The notes under the pieces are model-generated. The model was not told the origin of the DNA. It saw only the letters and a program-made list of their open reading frames with translations, and ran no database searches. From Hyphomicrobiales bacterium (GTDB lineage: Bacteria; Pseudomonadota; Alphaproteobacteria; Rhizobiales; JAJFHR01): a stretch of DNA of 64,000 bases. The position numbers were made by a program, and so were the translations under genes. Shown here one piece after another: positions 47,080 to 55,052 of the stretch (position 1 is the first letter of the stretch; each line of letters starts with the position of its first letter). Location: contig JAJFHS010000050.1 of assembly GCA_021775475.1 (NCBI GenBank), positions 96,093 to 160,092 on the forward strand. Reading direction: 5' to 3'.

Positions 47080-48051
47080 GATTATAACCTCGCAAAGTTG
47101 AGTGACAGGAATTGCACGCGAAACCAGCAATGTAGAATGGTCTGCATTTTTCGATCCAGGCGGATCAAACACCTTCAGCTAATATGGGAATATTTGAAAA
47201 ATTTCCAAGGCAATTTCTAAATTTCGGCATAACAAGTGCGTTACGCCATCGCGAGCCAACCGGTCTGACCCACCTTGCCGATCAAGGTCATGGACCTTAA
47301 AACAGCAAAATCGGTCAGACCAGATTAGCCCCCTCCCTGGCCATTTGGGATGATATTTTTCAATACATCCCTAAAGGGTTCAACATCGCGATGTTTACAG
47401 TCATTGTCATGAAAAAGGTGGGGCAGGGCGGGAGAGTGACCAGGGGACGGGAAACTTCTTAAAACGCACAATCGCATGGCAAATAACTTCTGGACCAGGG
47501 GCCGGGTTCAATTTGCCGCATCAATTAATCCCACTTCAGGAAAATCTGAATTACAAACGCAAGTTTGCCTCCCGGCGCAATGTAATACAACGTGAATATA
47601 TGTATAGGATTACGTCGGAAAATGCAGCAACTTTTTTGTCAGCGGATTTTTTTGCAACCGTGTGCTGGATCATACAATTATTTCATTCAGACAAGAGCCG
47701 CTTTACTATGTCGGTCTTCCTTCAGGCCAGATATCCCGTCACACCAGTTAACATTAAAATTCGAATTAATAAATTAACCCCTTTTTAACCATCTGGATTT
47801 GGTGCAAAGTGCGTTTCGCGGCGGAACTTTTGTATTGAATTGTGAGTAAAAAGGGCGAAAAACAATGAGTTTTCCATCGCGCGTAATAGCGACCACCTAC
47901 CTGACGGTAGTACTTGTCGTGATTGATCCGCTGGGCGCATCAGCATTGAGTATTTTTTAAACGCCCTCCTGTTGTGTTAGCCAAATCCTAAGAACTCGCG
48001 GGTATTATCCTCCATATATATCTGGAATGGGATAAATCTGGAGGGGGTAAT
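47080..48051. other. Nearly gene-free region of about 970 bases
   Basis: No convincing gene was found. Frames at 47513-47788 lack a ribosome site and plausible composition. A 31-codon frame at 47865-47960 (MSFPSRVIATTYLT, then VVIDPLGAS) faintly recalls the start of a MarC-type membrane protein and could be a remnant. The region also holds two GGTCnGACC palindromes and a direct repeat ACCAGGGG(A/C)CGGG near 47440 and 47495. It may be a decayed gene or a control region for the gene at 48052. Confidence 0.5.
47262..47321. promoter_or_regulatory. Paired GGTCnGACC operator-like palindromes
   Basis: GGTCTGACC at 47262-47270 and GGTCAGACC at 47313-47321 are each nine-base palindromes and complementary to one another, 51 bases centre to centre. 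Between them AAGGTC and GACCTT form another inverted repeat at 47284-47298. GGTCnGACC is a common form of FadR-type GntR operators. The spacing is close to five helical turns. The whole could instead be an RNA stem. No regulator gene is near. Confidence 0.4.
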
Positions 48052-49047
48052 ATGCAGGATATAAGAGTGTCGCAGACGCTTGCCCAGGTGGCGCAACGTC
48101 AATCAATCAAAGCAAAAGATGTTTTAGTCCTGCGGCGTGATGTGTTTAGGGATGGCATCGTTTCCCGTCTTGAAGCTCAAGCTTTGTTTGACCTCAATAA
48201 TGCCTGTTCGGTTCAGGATTCGTCCTGGGTAGACTTCTTCATCGAAGCGCTCACCGATTATTATGTTCATCAGGCGGATCCTGCCGGCTATATCTCTGAA
48301 GAAAATGCAACCCACCTGATCACCTGTATCAATCGCGATGGCCGGGTTAAGAGCCAGAGTGAACTTGAATTGCTGATCCATGTGCTTGAAAAAGCAAGTT
48401 CCAGCCCTGCAAGTCTCGTATCTTTTACTCTCGATCAGGTAAAACGCGAAGTTTTGGCGGGACGAGGCTTAACCAGGCACGGCGATGAATTGACCCCCGG
48501 CGTGATCGGCGAAGCTGAGGTCGATCTGCTGCGCCGCATCCTGTATGCCTTTGGCGGCGATAGTCATATGGCGGTTTCGCGGGCGGAAGCGGAAATATTG
48601 TTTGAAATAAATGACCAGACCGATGAGCTTGAAAACCACATTTCCTGGTCCGACCTGTTTGTAAAAGCCATTGCCAATTTTATGATGGCAGCTTCCGGCT
48701 ATCAACCGCCACCGCGCCAGGTTGCTTTGAAGCGTGAAGCGTGGCTCGAACAACGTGATGACATTTCCGGTTTTATGAGTAAAATGGTATCAGGCGGATT
48801 GCAGGGTATTTTTAATGTTTATAGCCACAGCGGTGAACCCAGCGTCGCTGAGCAGCGTGTGAAAGACATGCAAGTGGACATTGTCAATTCCGAACGCGTT
48901 ACGCAATCCGAAACCACCTGGCTGGTGAACCGGATTAGCCGCGACGGAAATACAAGTGAAAATGAGCGCGCCCTGATCGAATTCGTCAAAGAGAATTCAT
49001 CCTCAATTCACCCCTCGTTCAAGACTTTAAGCGAAAATGTAGCCTGA
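48052..49047 (+). CDS. Internally duplicated cytosolic protein of unknown function
   Basis: 331 residues, no signal peptide or membrane segment. It seems to contain two copies of one helical module: SRLEAQALFDLN (38-49) matches SRAEAEILFEIN (176-187), SWVDFFIEAL (58-67) matches SWSDLFVKAI (198-207), and INRDGRVKSQSE (93-104) matches ISRDGNTSENER (295-306). The RDG loops recall EF-hand-like turns, but canonical calcium ligands are not complete. GGAGGG lies before the ATG. The module resembles TerB-type helical bundles loosely; no function is claimed. Confidence 0.75.
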   Translation: MQDIRVSQTLAQVAQRQSIKAKDVLVLRRDVFRDGIVSRLEAQALFDLNNACSVQDSSWVDFFIEALTDYYVHQADPAGYISEENATHLITCINRDGRVKSQSELELLIHVLEKASSSPASLVSFTLDQVKREVLAGRGLTRHGDELTPGVIGEAEVDLLRRILYAFGGDSHMAVSRAEAEILFEINDQTDELENHISWSDLFVKAIANFMMAASGYQPPPRQVALKREAWLEQRDDISGFMSKMVSGGLQGIFNVYSHSGEPSVAEQRVKDMQVDIVNSERVTQSETTWLVNRISRDGNTSENERALIEFVKENSSSIHPSFKTLSENVA

Positions 49048-49185
49048 ACCTGTTCCAAAAGAGCATTGACAATTCCACCTGCACGTCACACACATCTGTA
49101 CTGAATAATACCAAAGGCGTTGGCTATTTATTGATCCATCACCACTGGTATAGTTGCCGGATTACAGATGCGTGGAGCCTGTTTG

Positions 49186-51198
49186 ATGTTCTCAAAAATT
49201 CTCATTGCCAATCGTGGCGAAATAGCCTGCCGGGTTATTAAAACCGCCCGTAAAATGGGAATTGCCACCGTTGCCGTTTATTCCGATGCCGATGCGCGCG
49301 CCCTGCACGTGCAAATGGCAGATGAAGCCGTCAACATCGGTGCCCCACAAGCGGCACAATCATACCTTGTTTCAACCAAAATAATTGATGCCTGCAAGGC
49401 AACAGGCGCTGAGGCGGTTCATCCCGGCTATGGATTTTTGTCTGAAAATTCAGCTTTCGCCAAAGACCTTGAGGATGCCGGAATAGCCTTTATCGGCCCC
49501 AACGTGCGCGCCATTGAGGTTATGGGCGATAAAATTGCCTCCAAGAAATTTGCCGAAAAAGCACACGTTAATACCGTTCCCGGTGATTTGACCGTCATAG
49601 CAGATGCTGCCCACGCCCTCGAAGTGTCGGAAAAAATCGGCTTTCCCGTCATGATCAAGGCATCAGCCGGTGGCGGTGGCAAGGGCATGCGCGTTGCCCA
49701 TGGCGCACATGAGGTTGCCGAAGGATTTGCAGCTGCGGTTTCAGAAGCAAAAGCCAGTTTTGGTGATGATCGGATTTTTATCGAGAAATTCATCGAACAA
49801 CCCCGCCATATTGAAATTCAGGTTTTGGCCGACAGCCACGGTAATACGATTTATCTCGGTGAGCGTGAATGTTCGATCCAGCGCCGCAATCAAAAAGTAA
49901 TTGAAGAAGCTCCAAGCCCGTTTTTGGATGAAGAAACCCGCCGCGCTATGGGAGAGCAGTCCGTGGCCCTCGCCAAAGCGGTGGACTATCGCAGTGCTGG
50001 CACAGTGGAATTTATTGTTGATAAGGATCGCAATTTTTATTTCCTCGAAATGAATACCCGCCTCCAGGTCGAACATCCGGTGACCGAATTGATCACCGGC
50101 ATTGATCTGGTCGAGCAGATGATCAAAGTTGCCGCTGGCGAAAAACTTGACCACGAACAATCAGACGTGAAGCTCAATGGCTGGGCAATTGAATCACGCA
50201 TTTATGCTGAAGATCCCTATCGCGAGTTTTTGCCTTCCACCGGCAGATTGATACGCTATCAACCACCGGAAGAAACAACCAAAGACGACATTACCGTTCG
50301 CAATGATACCGGTGTTTATGAAGGCGGTGAAATATCGGTCTACTACGACCCGATGATTGCCAAGCTCTGCACCCATGCCCCTAACCGAAAACAGGCCATC
50401 GCCGCTATGGGGGAAGCGTTAAACCGCTTCATCATTGATGGCATTGAGGATAATATTCCGTTTTTGGCCTCTTTAATGCGTCACCCGCGCTGGTTAAAGG
50501 GGGATATTTCAACCGGATTTATTGCCGAAGAATATCCTGATGGTTTTGGCCGCAATGAACTGCCTGATGATATCGTCCGTATCCTTATGGTAGCGGCGGC
50601 CTCCATTGATCAAACGCTGAACATGCGCAAACGCAAAATCAGCGGGCAGATGTCGGGTGAAAAAGTGACCTTTTCATCAAAACGCGTTGTCGTCATTGAA
50701 GATAAAGAACAGCCCATAGGCATAAAATATGATGGCGACCGGTTAATGCGCGTGATCTTCGAAACCGCCGGTGAGCACCAGGAAATGGGCGTCAATTCCA
50801 GTTGGGCGCCGGGCCAGGCCTTGTGGCAGGCACAGATAAATGGATCTCCTGTGGTGGTTCAGGTAAGACCCATCGTCAATGGCCACCGGTTGACCTACCA
50901 GGGTGCGGAAGTCGAGGCTTACGTTTACACACGGCGTGAAGCCGAGCTCGCAGCCCTGATGCCGGTCAAAGTCGCGCCCGATACATCAAAATTGCTGTTA
51001 TGCCCAATGCCGGGCCAGGTGGTTTCTATTGATGTGAAGGAGGGCGATTCTGTTAAAGCCGGTGACAAATTATGTATTGTCGAAGCCATGAAAATGGAAA
51101 ACATCCTGCGTGCCGAGCGCGATTGCATCGTCGAAAACATTAAATGTGCTGCCGGTGACACGCTTGGTGTTGATGAAATTATGATGACATTCGAATAG
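49186..51198 (+). CDS. Acetyl/propionyl-CoA carboxylase alpha subunit (biotin carboxylase plus biotin carrier)
   Basis: 670 residues from the ATG at 49186 (GGAG eight bases upstream); an ATG at 49168 is less typical of the family. Biotin carboxylase: FSKILIANRGEIACRVIKTA, GYGFLSEN, the ATP-grasp loop KASAGGGGKGMRV, and EMNTRLQVEHPVTE. The C-terminal biotinyl domain has EAMKMEN with the acceptor lysine. The length and BT-like linker fit propionyl-CoA (or methylcrotonyl-CoA) carboxylase rather than AccC. The carboxyltransferase partner is not in this window. A GGCT-like gene follows by three bases. Confidence 0.9.
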   Translation: MFSKILIANRGEIACRVIKTARKMGIATVAVYSDADARALHVQMADEAVNIGAPQAAQSYLVSTKIIDACKATGAEAVHPGYGFLSENSAFAKDLEDAGIAFIGPNVRAIEVMGDKIASKKFAEKAHVNTVPGDLTVIADAAHALEVSEKIGFPVMIKASAGGGGKGMRVAHGAHEVAEGFAAAVSEAKASFGDDRIFIEKFIEQPRHIEIQVLADSHGNTIYLGERECSIQRRNQKVIEEAPSPFLDEETRRAMGEQSVALAKAVDYRSAGTVEFIVDKDRNFYFLEMNTRLQVEHPVTELITGIDLVEQMIKVAAGEKLDHEQSDVKLNGWAIESRIYAEDPYREFLPSTGRLIRYQPPEETTKDDITVRNDTGVYEGGEISVYYDPMIAKLCTHAPNRKQAIAAMGEALNRFIIDGIEDNIPFLASLMRHPRWLKGDISTGFIAEEYPDGFGRNELPDDIVRILMVAAASIDQTLNMRKRKISGQMSGEKVTFSSKRVVVIEDKEQPIGIKYDGDRLMRVIFETAGEHQEMGVNSSWAPGQALWQAQINGSPVVVQVRPIVNGHRLTYQGAEVEAYVYTRREAELAALMPVKVAPDTSKLLLCPMPGQVVSIDVKEGDSVKAGDKLCIVEAMKMENILRAERDCIVENIKCAAGDTLGVDEIMMTFE

Positions 51199-51201
51199 AC
51201 C

Positions 51202-51675
51202 ATGCCGCTTTATTTTGCCTATGGCTCCAATATGTCGGCGGTGCAAATGCGCGCGCGTTGCCCCGGTGCCACAGTAATAGGCCCACACGTATTGGCTGAC
51301 TGGCGTTTCATCATCACCACACGACGTACAGCTTCCATCGTCGCTGAAAAAAATTCAAACGTGCACGGCGTATTATGGCGCTGTACGCCGGAGCATCAAT
51401 ACACGCTGGATTGTTTTGAAGGCGTGCGCGTCGGCAATTACCGCCGTCGCATTGTCAGTGTCATCGATGACGAGGGTGTGCGGCGCAATTCAATCGTCTA
51501 TGTCGGCGCCAACCGCAACCGGGGCATTGGCCGCGCCGATTATCTGCTAACGGCAGTTTTGCCCGGTGCGCGTTTTCATGAGTTACCGCACGATTATGTC
51601 GAGGAGCTACAAAGCTGGCTGCCGCATCGTATCATAGAACCTCACAGCCGTCGATATACTGGCCGAAAAAAATAG
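51202..51675 (+). CDS. Gamma-glutamylcyclotransferase-like (AIG2 fold) protein
   Basis: 157 residues. It opens with YFAYGSNMS, the substrate-binding loop of the GGCT fold, and has LDCFEGVRVGNYRRR near residue 69, where a glutamate serves as general acid/base in relatives. It may cleave gamma-glutamyl peptides or act in 5-oxoproline formation. It follows the carboxylase gene by three bases, so it is likely co-expressed, with no clear link in function. Confidence 0.88.
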   Translation: MPLYFAYGSNMSAVQMRARCPGATVIGPHVLADWRFIITTRRTASIVAEKNSNVHGVLWRCTPEHQYTLDCFEGVRVGNYRRRIVSVIDDEGVRRNSIVYVGANRNRGIGRADYLLTAVLPGARFHELPHDYVEELQSWLPHRIIEPHSRRYTGRKK

Positions 51676-51676
51676 C

Positions 51677-52138
51677 CTAGCGGCTATAATGCAGGGGCAG
51701 GGCGGTGGAGAATTTTATCTCTTCCATGGCAAAGCTTGAGCTTACGTCCTGAAGTCCGTCAATTTTGATGATGCGTTTGTATACGGCATCGTAAGCTGCA
51801 ATATCGGGCACAATGATTTTGATGAGATAATCAACCGTACCGCTCATACGGTAAAATTCGGCCACTTCATCAATGCTTTCAATATGCCGGGAAAACCCCT
51901 CCAGCCATTTGCCGGAGTGATTGCCGGTTTTAATCATGACAAATACCGTAATCGCAAGGTTGAGTTCCTTACGGTTTAAAATGGCCACCCGGCGAGCAAT
52001 TACCCCTTGTTTTTCCAGCCGTTGGATGCGCCGCCAACAGGGTGTGGAACTGATGCCAACGTGTTCGGCAATTTCTGCAATTGGCAGCGTCGAATCAGTT
52101 TGCAGATGGTGCAGGATTTTTCTGTCAATAGCATCCAT
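51677..52138 (-). CDS. Lrp/AsnC-family transcriptional regulator
   Basis: 153 residues. An N-terminal helix-turn-helix (DAIDRKILHHLQTDSTLPIAEIAEHVGISSTPCWRRIQRLEKQGVI) is followed by the RAM/ligand-binding domain with AITVFVMIKTG and YRMSGTVDYLIKIIV. These proteins sense amino acids and commonly control adjacent genes. It is convergent with the GGCT-like gene (one base apart) and divergent from the DUF6356-like gene. Confidence 0.93.
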   Translation of the reverse strand: MDAIDRKILHHLQTDSTLPIAEIAEHVGISSTPCWRRIQRLEKQGVIARRVAILNRKELNLAITVFVMIKTGNHSGKWLEGFSRHIESIDEVAEFYRMSGTVDYLIKIIVPDIAAYDAVYKRIIKIDGLQDVSSSFAMEEIKFSTALPLHYSR

Positions 52139-52283
52139 AGCATTTAATGCTCGATAATATAAAAATAATAGAATAAAATACTATTATAAACTCCATGGAT
52201 AGTCAATTTAGCAATCGTGTTCCCGGATTATGCATTACAATTCCTTCAATTCAAATCGAGGCACACATCCAGACGGAGACATC

Positions 52284-52526
52284 ATGCAAAAATTATTCAC
52301 ACAGCACCCGGAAACTGTCGGGGAGACATATTTCCAGCACATGTATTCAGCGTCATCATTTGGGTTGAAAATGCTTGGTGGCGCTTTTTGCTGCTTCGTC
52401 CATGCGATTTTACCTTTCATGTTTGAAAAGAAAGGCAGTGAGATGATCACAGATCTGCATGACCGCATGGTCACCAACCGTCATCGCTCAACCGAACCTG
52501 CAGCAGCGGAAGCTAAAACGACTTGA
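52284..52526 (+). CDS. DUF6356-like small membrane-associated protein
   Basis: 80 residues from the ATG at 52284 (GGAG upstream). LFTQHPETVGETYFQHMYSA and GLKMLGGAFCCFVHAILPFMF resemble DUF6356, which has a single hydrophobic segment with conserved His and Gly. Its function is unknown. The last 14 bases overlap the end of metZ on the other strand. Confidence 0.75.
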   Translation: MQKLFTQHPETVGETYFQHMYSASSFGLKMLGGAFCCFVHAILPFMFEKKGSEMITDLHDRMVTNRHRSTEPAAAEAKTT

Positions 52527-53706
52527 GCGCCTGAGCCAGATCATCTTTCAGGTCTTCAACGTCTTCAAGACCGATGGACAGACGCAGCACACCCGGTGTA
52601 ATTCCCAACTCCTGCCGCGCTTCTTCGCCGATGCGCTGGTGGGTTGTGGTGGTGGGATGGGTGATGATTGATTTGGTGTCGCCAAGATTGTTGCTGATCC
52701 TGAACAGCTTGACGGCATTGCACACAGCAAAAGCTTCAGCCTTACCGCCATCAAGCTCAATTGCCACCATTGTTGAACCCGCTGACATCTGTTTTTGCGC
52801 CAGATCATATTGTGGATGGTCAGGGCGATAAGGATAGATAGATCGTTTGACTTGCGGGCGGGTAGCTAAAAAATCAGCGATCGATTTGGCATTTTCACAA
52901 TGCTGACGCACCCGGATGACCAAAGTCTCGAGACCTTTCAACAATACCCAGGCATTGAACGGGCTCAAAGACATGCCGGTTTGGCGCAGAAAATCATGCA
53001 CATATTCATCAATGAATTGTTGATCACTGAGGATGATACCGCCAAGCACGCGGCCTTGTCCGTCAATATGTTTGGTGGCGGAATAGATCACTACATCGGC
53101 GCCCAGCTCCAGCGGTTTTTGTAAAACCGGCGTGGCAAAAACATTATCGACCACCAGCCGCGCCCCGCACTCATGGGCGATTTCAGCTACCGCTGTTATG
53201 TCCACCAGTTCGAGTGTCGGATTGGTCGGGCTTTCGAGAAAGAAAACTTTTGTGTTGGGCTGACGTGCGGCCTTCCAGGCCTCAAGGTCGCGACCATCAA
53301 CAAGCGTACACTCAACACCAAGGTCAGGTAGCAGCTTGTTGACCACATACAGGCACGCACCAAACAATGCCTTGGCTGCGACAATATGATCGCCGGATTT
53401 AACCTGGCACAGGATTGCGGCAGTTACCGCCGCCATGCCCGAAGCAGTCGAGCGCGCATCTTCCGCCCCTTCCAGCAAACACATGCGGGTTTCAAACATG
53501 CGCACGGTCGGGTTGGAATAACGCGAATAAATAAAACCTTCTTCGTCGCCGGTAAAACGCGCTTCGGCCTGTTCGGCGCTCTCATAAGAAAAGCCCGAGG
53601 TCAAATACAATGCTTCGGAGGTTTCGCCAAATTCAGAGCGCAACGTGCCGCCATGCACCAGTTCGGTTTGCAGACGGCGTGGGGGGGGAGGGGTGTCATT
53701 TGCCAT
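52513..53706 (-). CDS. metZ: O-succinylhomoserine sulfhydrylase
   Basis: 397 residues of the Cys/Met metabolism PLP family. The PLP lysine is in SATKHIDGQGRVLGG near residue 212, and YSRYSNPTVRMFE and ASGMAAV near the N terminus are typical of MetZ. It makes homocysteine directly from O-succinylhomoserine and sulfide, the usual methionine route in this order. It is read from a strong promoter through a SAM-II riboswitch and terminator-like hairpins, so expression should fall when S-adenosylmethionine is plentiful. Confidence 0.94.
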   Translation of the reverse strand: MANDTPPPPRRLQTELVHGGTLRSEFGETSEALYLTSGFSYESAEQAEARFTGDEEGFIYSRYSNPTVRMFETRMCLLEGAEDARSTASGMAAVTAAILCQVKSGDHIVAAKALFGACLYVVNKLLPDLGVECTLVDGRDLEAWKAARQPNTKVFFLESPTNPTLELVDITAVAEIAHECGARLVVDNVFATPVLQKPLELGADVVIYSATKHIDGQGRVLGGIILSDQQFIDEYVHDFLRQTGMSLSPFNAWVLLKGLETLVIRVRQHCENAKSIADFLATRPQVKRSIYPYRPDHPQYDLAQKQMSAGSTMVAIELDGGKAEAFAVCNAVKLFRISNNLGDTKSIITHPTTTTHQRIGEEARQELGITPGVLRLSIGLEDVEDLKDDLAQALKSF

Positions 53707-53737
53707 GTAAAAAATCGCCAGAAAAGGCGCCTCAAAT

Positions 53738-53773
53738 AAAAAAACCGGCCTCGCACATAGCTTACAAGACCGG
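53738..53773 (-). terminator. Terminator-like hairpin in the metZ leader
   Basis: On the minus strand CCGGTCTT pairs with GAGGCCGG (with wobble pairs) and is followed by TTTTTTT, upstream of the metZ start. A weaker CGCC/GGCG hairpin plus TTTTTT lies closer to the ATG. Upstream bases GACCG...CGGTC could form a competing stem, so this is a candidate switchable terminator. Confidence 0.65.
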
Positions 53774-53787
53774 GACGGCGCCCACGG

Positions 53788-53845
53788 TCTTTTAGCAATT
53801 TATTTAACGTGGCTGCAAGCCGACCGGCCCAAATCACCACGAATT
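53788..53845 (-). promoter_or_regulatory. SAM-II riboswitch of metZ
   Basis: Minus-strand sequence shows the class II S-adenosylmethionine aptamer: CGTGGTGATTTG, then CCGGTCGGCTTGCAGCCACGTT, then ATTGCTAAAAGA. CGTGG pairs with CCACG as P1, and the conserved 3' GCTAAA pairs back as the pseudoknot. SAM-II aptamers are typical upstream of metA/metX/metZ in alphaproteobacteria. The aptamer begins at about the expected transcription start. Confidence 0.93.
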
Positions 53846-53847
53846 GA

Positions 53848-53876
53848 TTTTTAGCTGATAGTAAAGGAGGCGTCAA
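53848..53876 (-). promoter_or_regulatory. Sigma-70-type promoter of metZ
   Basis: On the minus strand TTGACG (53871-53876), 17 bases, then TAAAAA (53848-53853), matching a strong housekeeping promoter. The start point expected about seven bases later falls on the first base of the riboswitch, which supports both calls. Confidence 0.75.
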
Positions 53877-53900
53877 GTATGCGGCGTTTACCAGACTCAC

Positions 53901-54332
53901 TCAAAGATTATCAAAAATCTCTTCTTCCAGACTACCGTTGGAAAAACACTCGATACGGGTTTTGGCGAGACCGGCGAAAATCCTGTAAGCGGTAAATGTG
54001 ACATCGACGGTGACGCGGGTTTTCTTTTCCTCCGGTGATTGCACAGAAATCTTCACCGTCAAAACACCCTGGCCTATTCTGGAAGTATCGCTGGTGCCGC
54101 AATCGGCGTAGATACTCGCCCGTCGCAATTTTCGCACCGCCACGATGATACCATTTTCCTTGTTGCTGGTTTCAACGGGAATACTGCCGGTTTCGAAAAA
54201 TACCTCAAGGTCTTTCCAGACATCATCGCGCGATTTGTCAAACACGCGACTGTTTTCAAATTCCAGTGATACCGGAGCAGTGCTGCACCCGGTCAGCAGG
54301 GCAATAATAGCAAGGACAAAAATGTATTTCAT
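53901..54332 (-). CDS. Lipoprotein of unknown function
   Basis: 143 residues with a lipoprotein signal: hydrophobic FVLAIIALLTGCS with the lipobox LTGC, so Cys16 should be lipidated. The mature part has a cysteine pair (YADCGTS and RIECFSNGS) and alternating beta strands (VTVDVTFTAYRIF). It is likely attached to the outer membrane. No family recognised. Confidence 0.75.
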   Translation of the reverse strand: MKYIFVLAIIALLTGCSTAPVSLEFENSRVFDKSRDDVWKDLEVFFETGSIPVETSNKENGIIVAVRKLRRASIYADCGTSDTSRIGQGVLTVKISVQSPEEKKTRVTVDVTFTAYRIFAGLAKTRIECFSNGSLEEEIFDNL

Positions 54333-54356
54333 TTTTCTGTTGGTTTTCCCTGATAA

Positions 54357-55052
54357 TTAGAGACGAGTAGTAATTTCGCCCGTTTGATTGAATAGGATTT
54401 TTCTTTCCTCATCCGTTGGTGGGGCCGAGCGGCGAAATTCCTTGCCCACATCAACGCCACGCTGAACCGCCGGGCGCAGCTTTACCCGGTTGCGCCATTG
54501 GGCGACATTGGGAAACTCATCTAACGCCTGCCCCAGTGGTTTGGCAATCAAAATCCACGGCCAGCAGATCATGTCGACGATGGAATAATCCTCAAGAATA
54601 TATTCCTGCCCCTCTAACTGGCGCTCCAGCACACCAAGGCAGCGATTGTATTCATTGGCATACCGGCTTTTACTGTAGGCCTCATCGCCAGGTGCATAAT
54701 TGACAAAATGGCTAAGGTTGCCAGCCCCGGGGCCCTGATTGCCCACCTGCCAGAACAACCACTCAAGACAGGTCTTTTGCCCAAGAGGAGTGGGGTCAAT
54801 AAAGCGGCCATACTTGTTGGCGAGGTAAAACAATATCGCGCCGCTTTCAAACACACTCACCGGTTGACCCTCAACATCATGATCAACAATCGCCGGCATA
54901 CGGTTGTTCGGGCTTATTTTAAGGAACTCCGGCTTAAACTGGTCCCCCCTGCCAATGTTTACGGGAATTAGATTATAATCCAGCCCGCATTCCTCCAGCA
55001 TAATCGAAACCTTCCAGCCATTGGGCGTCGGCCAATAGTAAAAATCAATCAT
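54357..55052 (-). CDS. Glutathione S-transferase, Ure2/YfcG type
   Basis: 231 residues. N-terminal thioredoxin fold with FYYWPTPNGWKVSIMLEECGLDYNL, and NNRMPAIVDHD with the cis-proline and glutathione contacts; helical C-terminal domain from about residue 90. The PTPNGWK stretch is typical of the YfcG/YghU group, which have disulfide reductase activity. Its start overlaps the CoA-transferase stop by four bases (ATGA), so the two are coupled and may serve one pathway. Confidence 0.9.
   Translation of the reverse strand: MIDFYYWPTPNGWKVSIMLEECGLDYNLIPVNIGRGDQFKPEFLKISPNNRMPAIVDHDVEGQPVSVFESGAILFYLANKYGRFIDPTPLGQKTCLEWLFWQVGNQGPGAGNLSHFVNYAPGDEAYSKSRYANEYNRCLGVLERQLEGQEYILEDYSIVDMICWPWILIAKPLGQALDEFPNVAQWRNRVKLRPAVQRGVDVGKEFRRSAPPTDEERKILFNQTGEITTRL

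Noticed and set aside
47513..47788. Open frame of 91 codons in the gene-free region
   Set aside because: No ribosome binding site, irregular composition and no recognisable domain; it overlaps AT-rich spacer.
47865..47960. 31-codon frame resembling the start of a MarC-type protein
   Set aside because: Only about ten residues (VVIDPLG region) look similar; too short to call a gene, so it is mentioned only inside the region entry.
52568..53739. Plus-strand frames opposite metZ
   Set aside because: They are shadows of the well-supported metZ frame and lack start signals.
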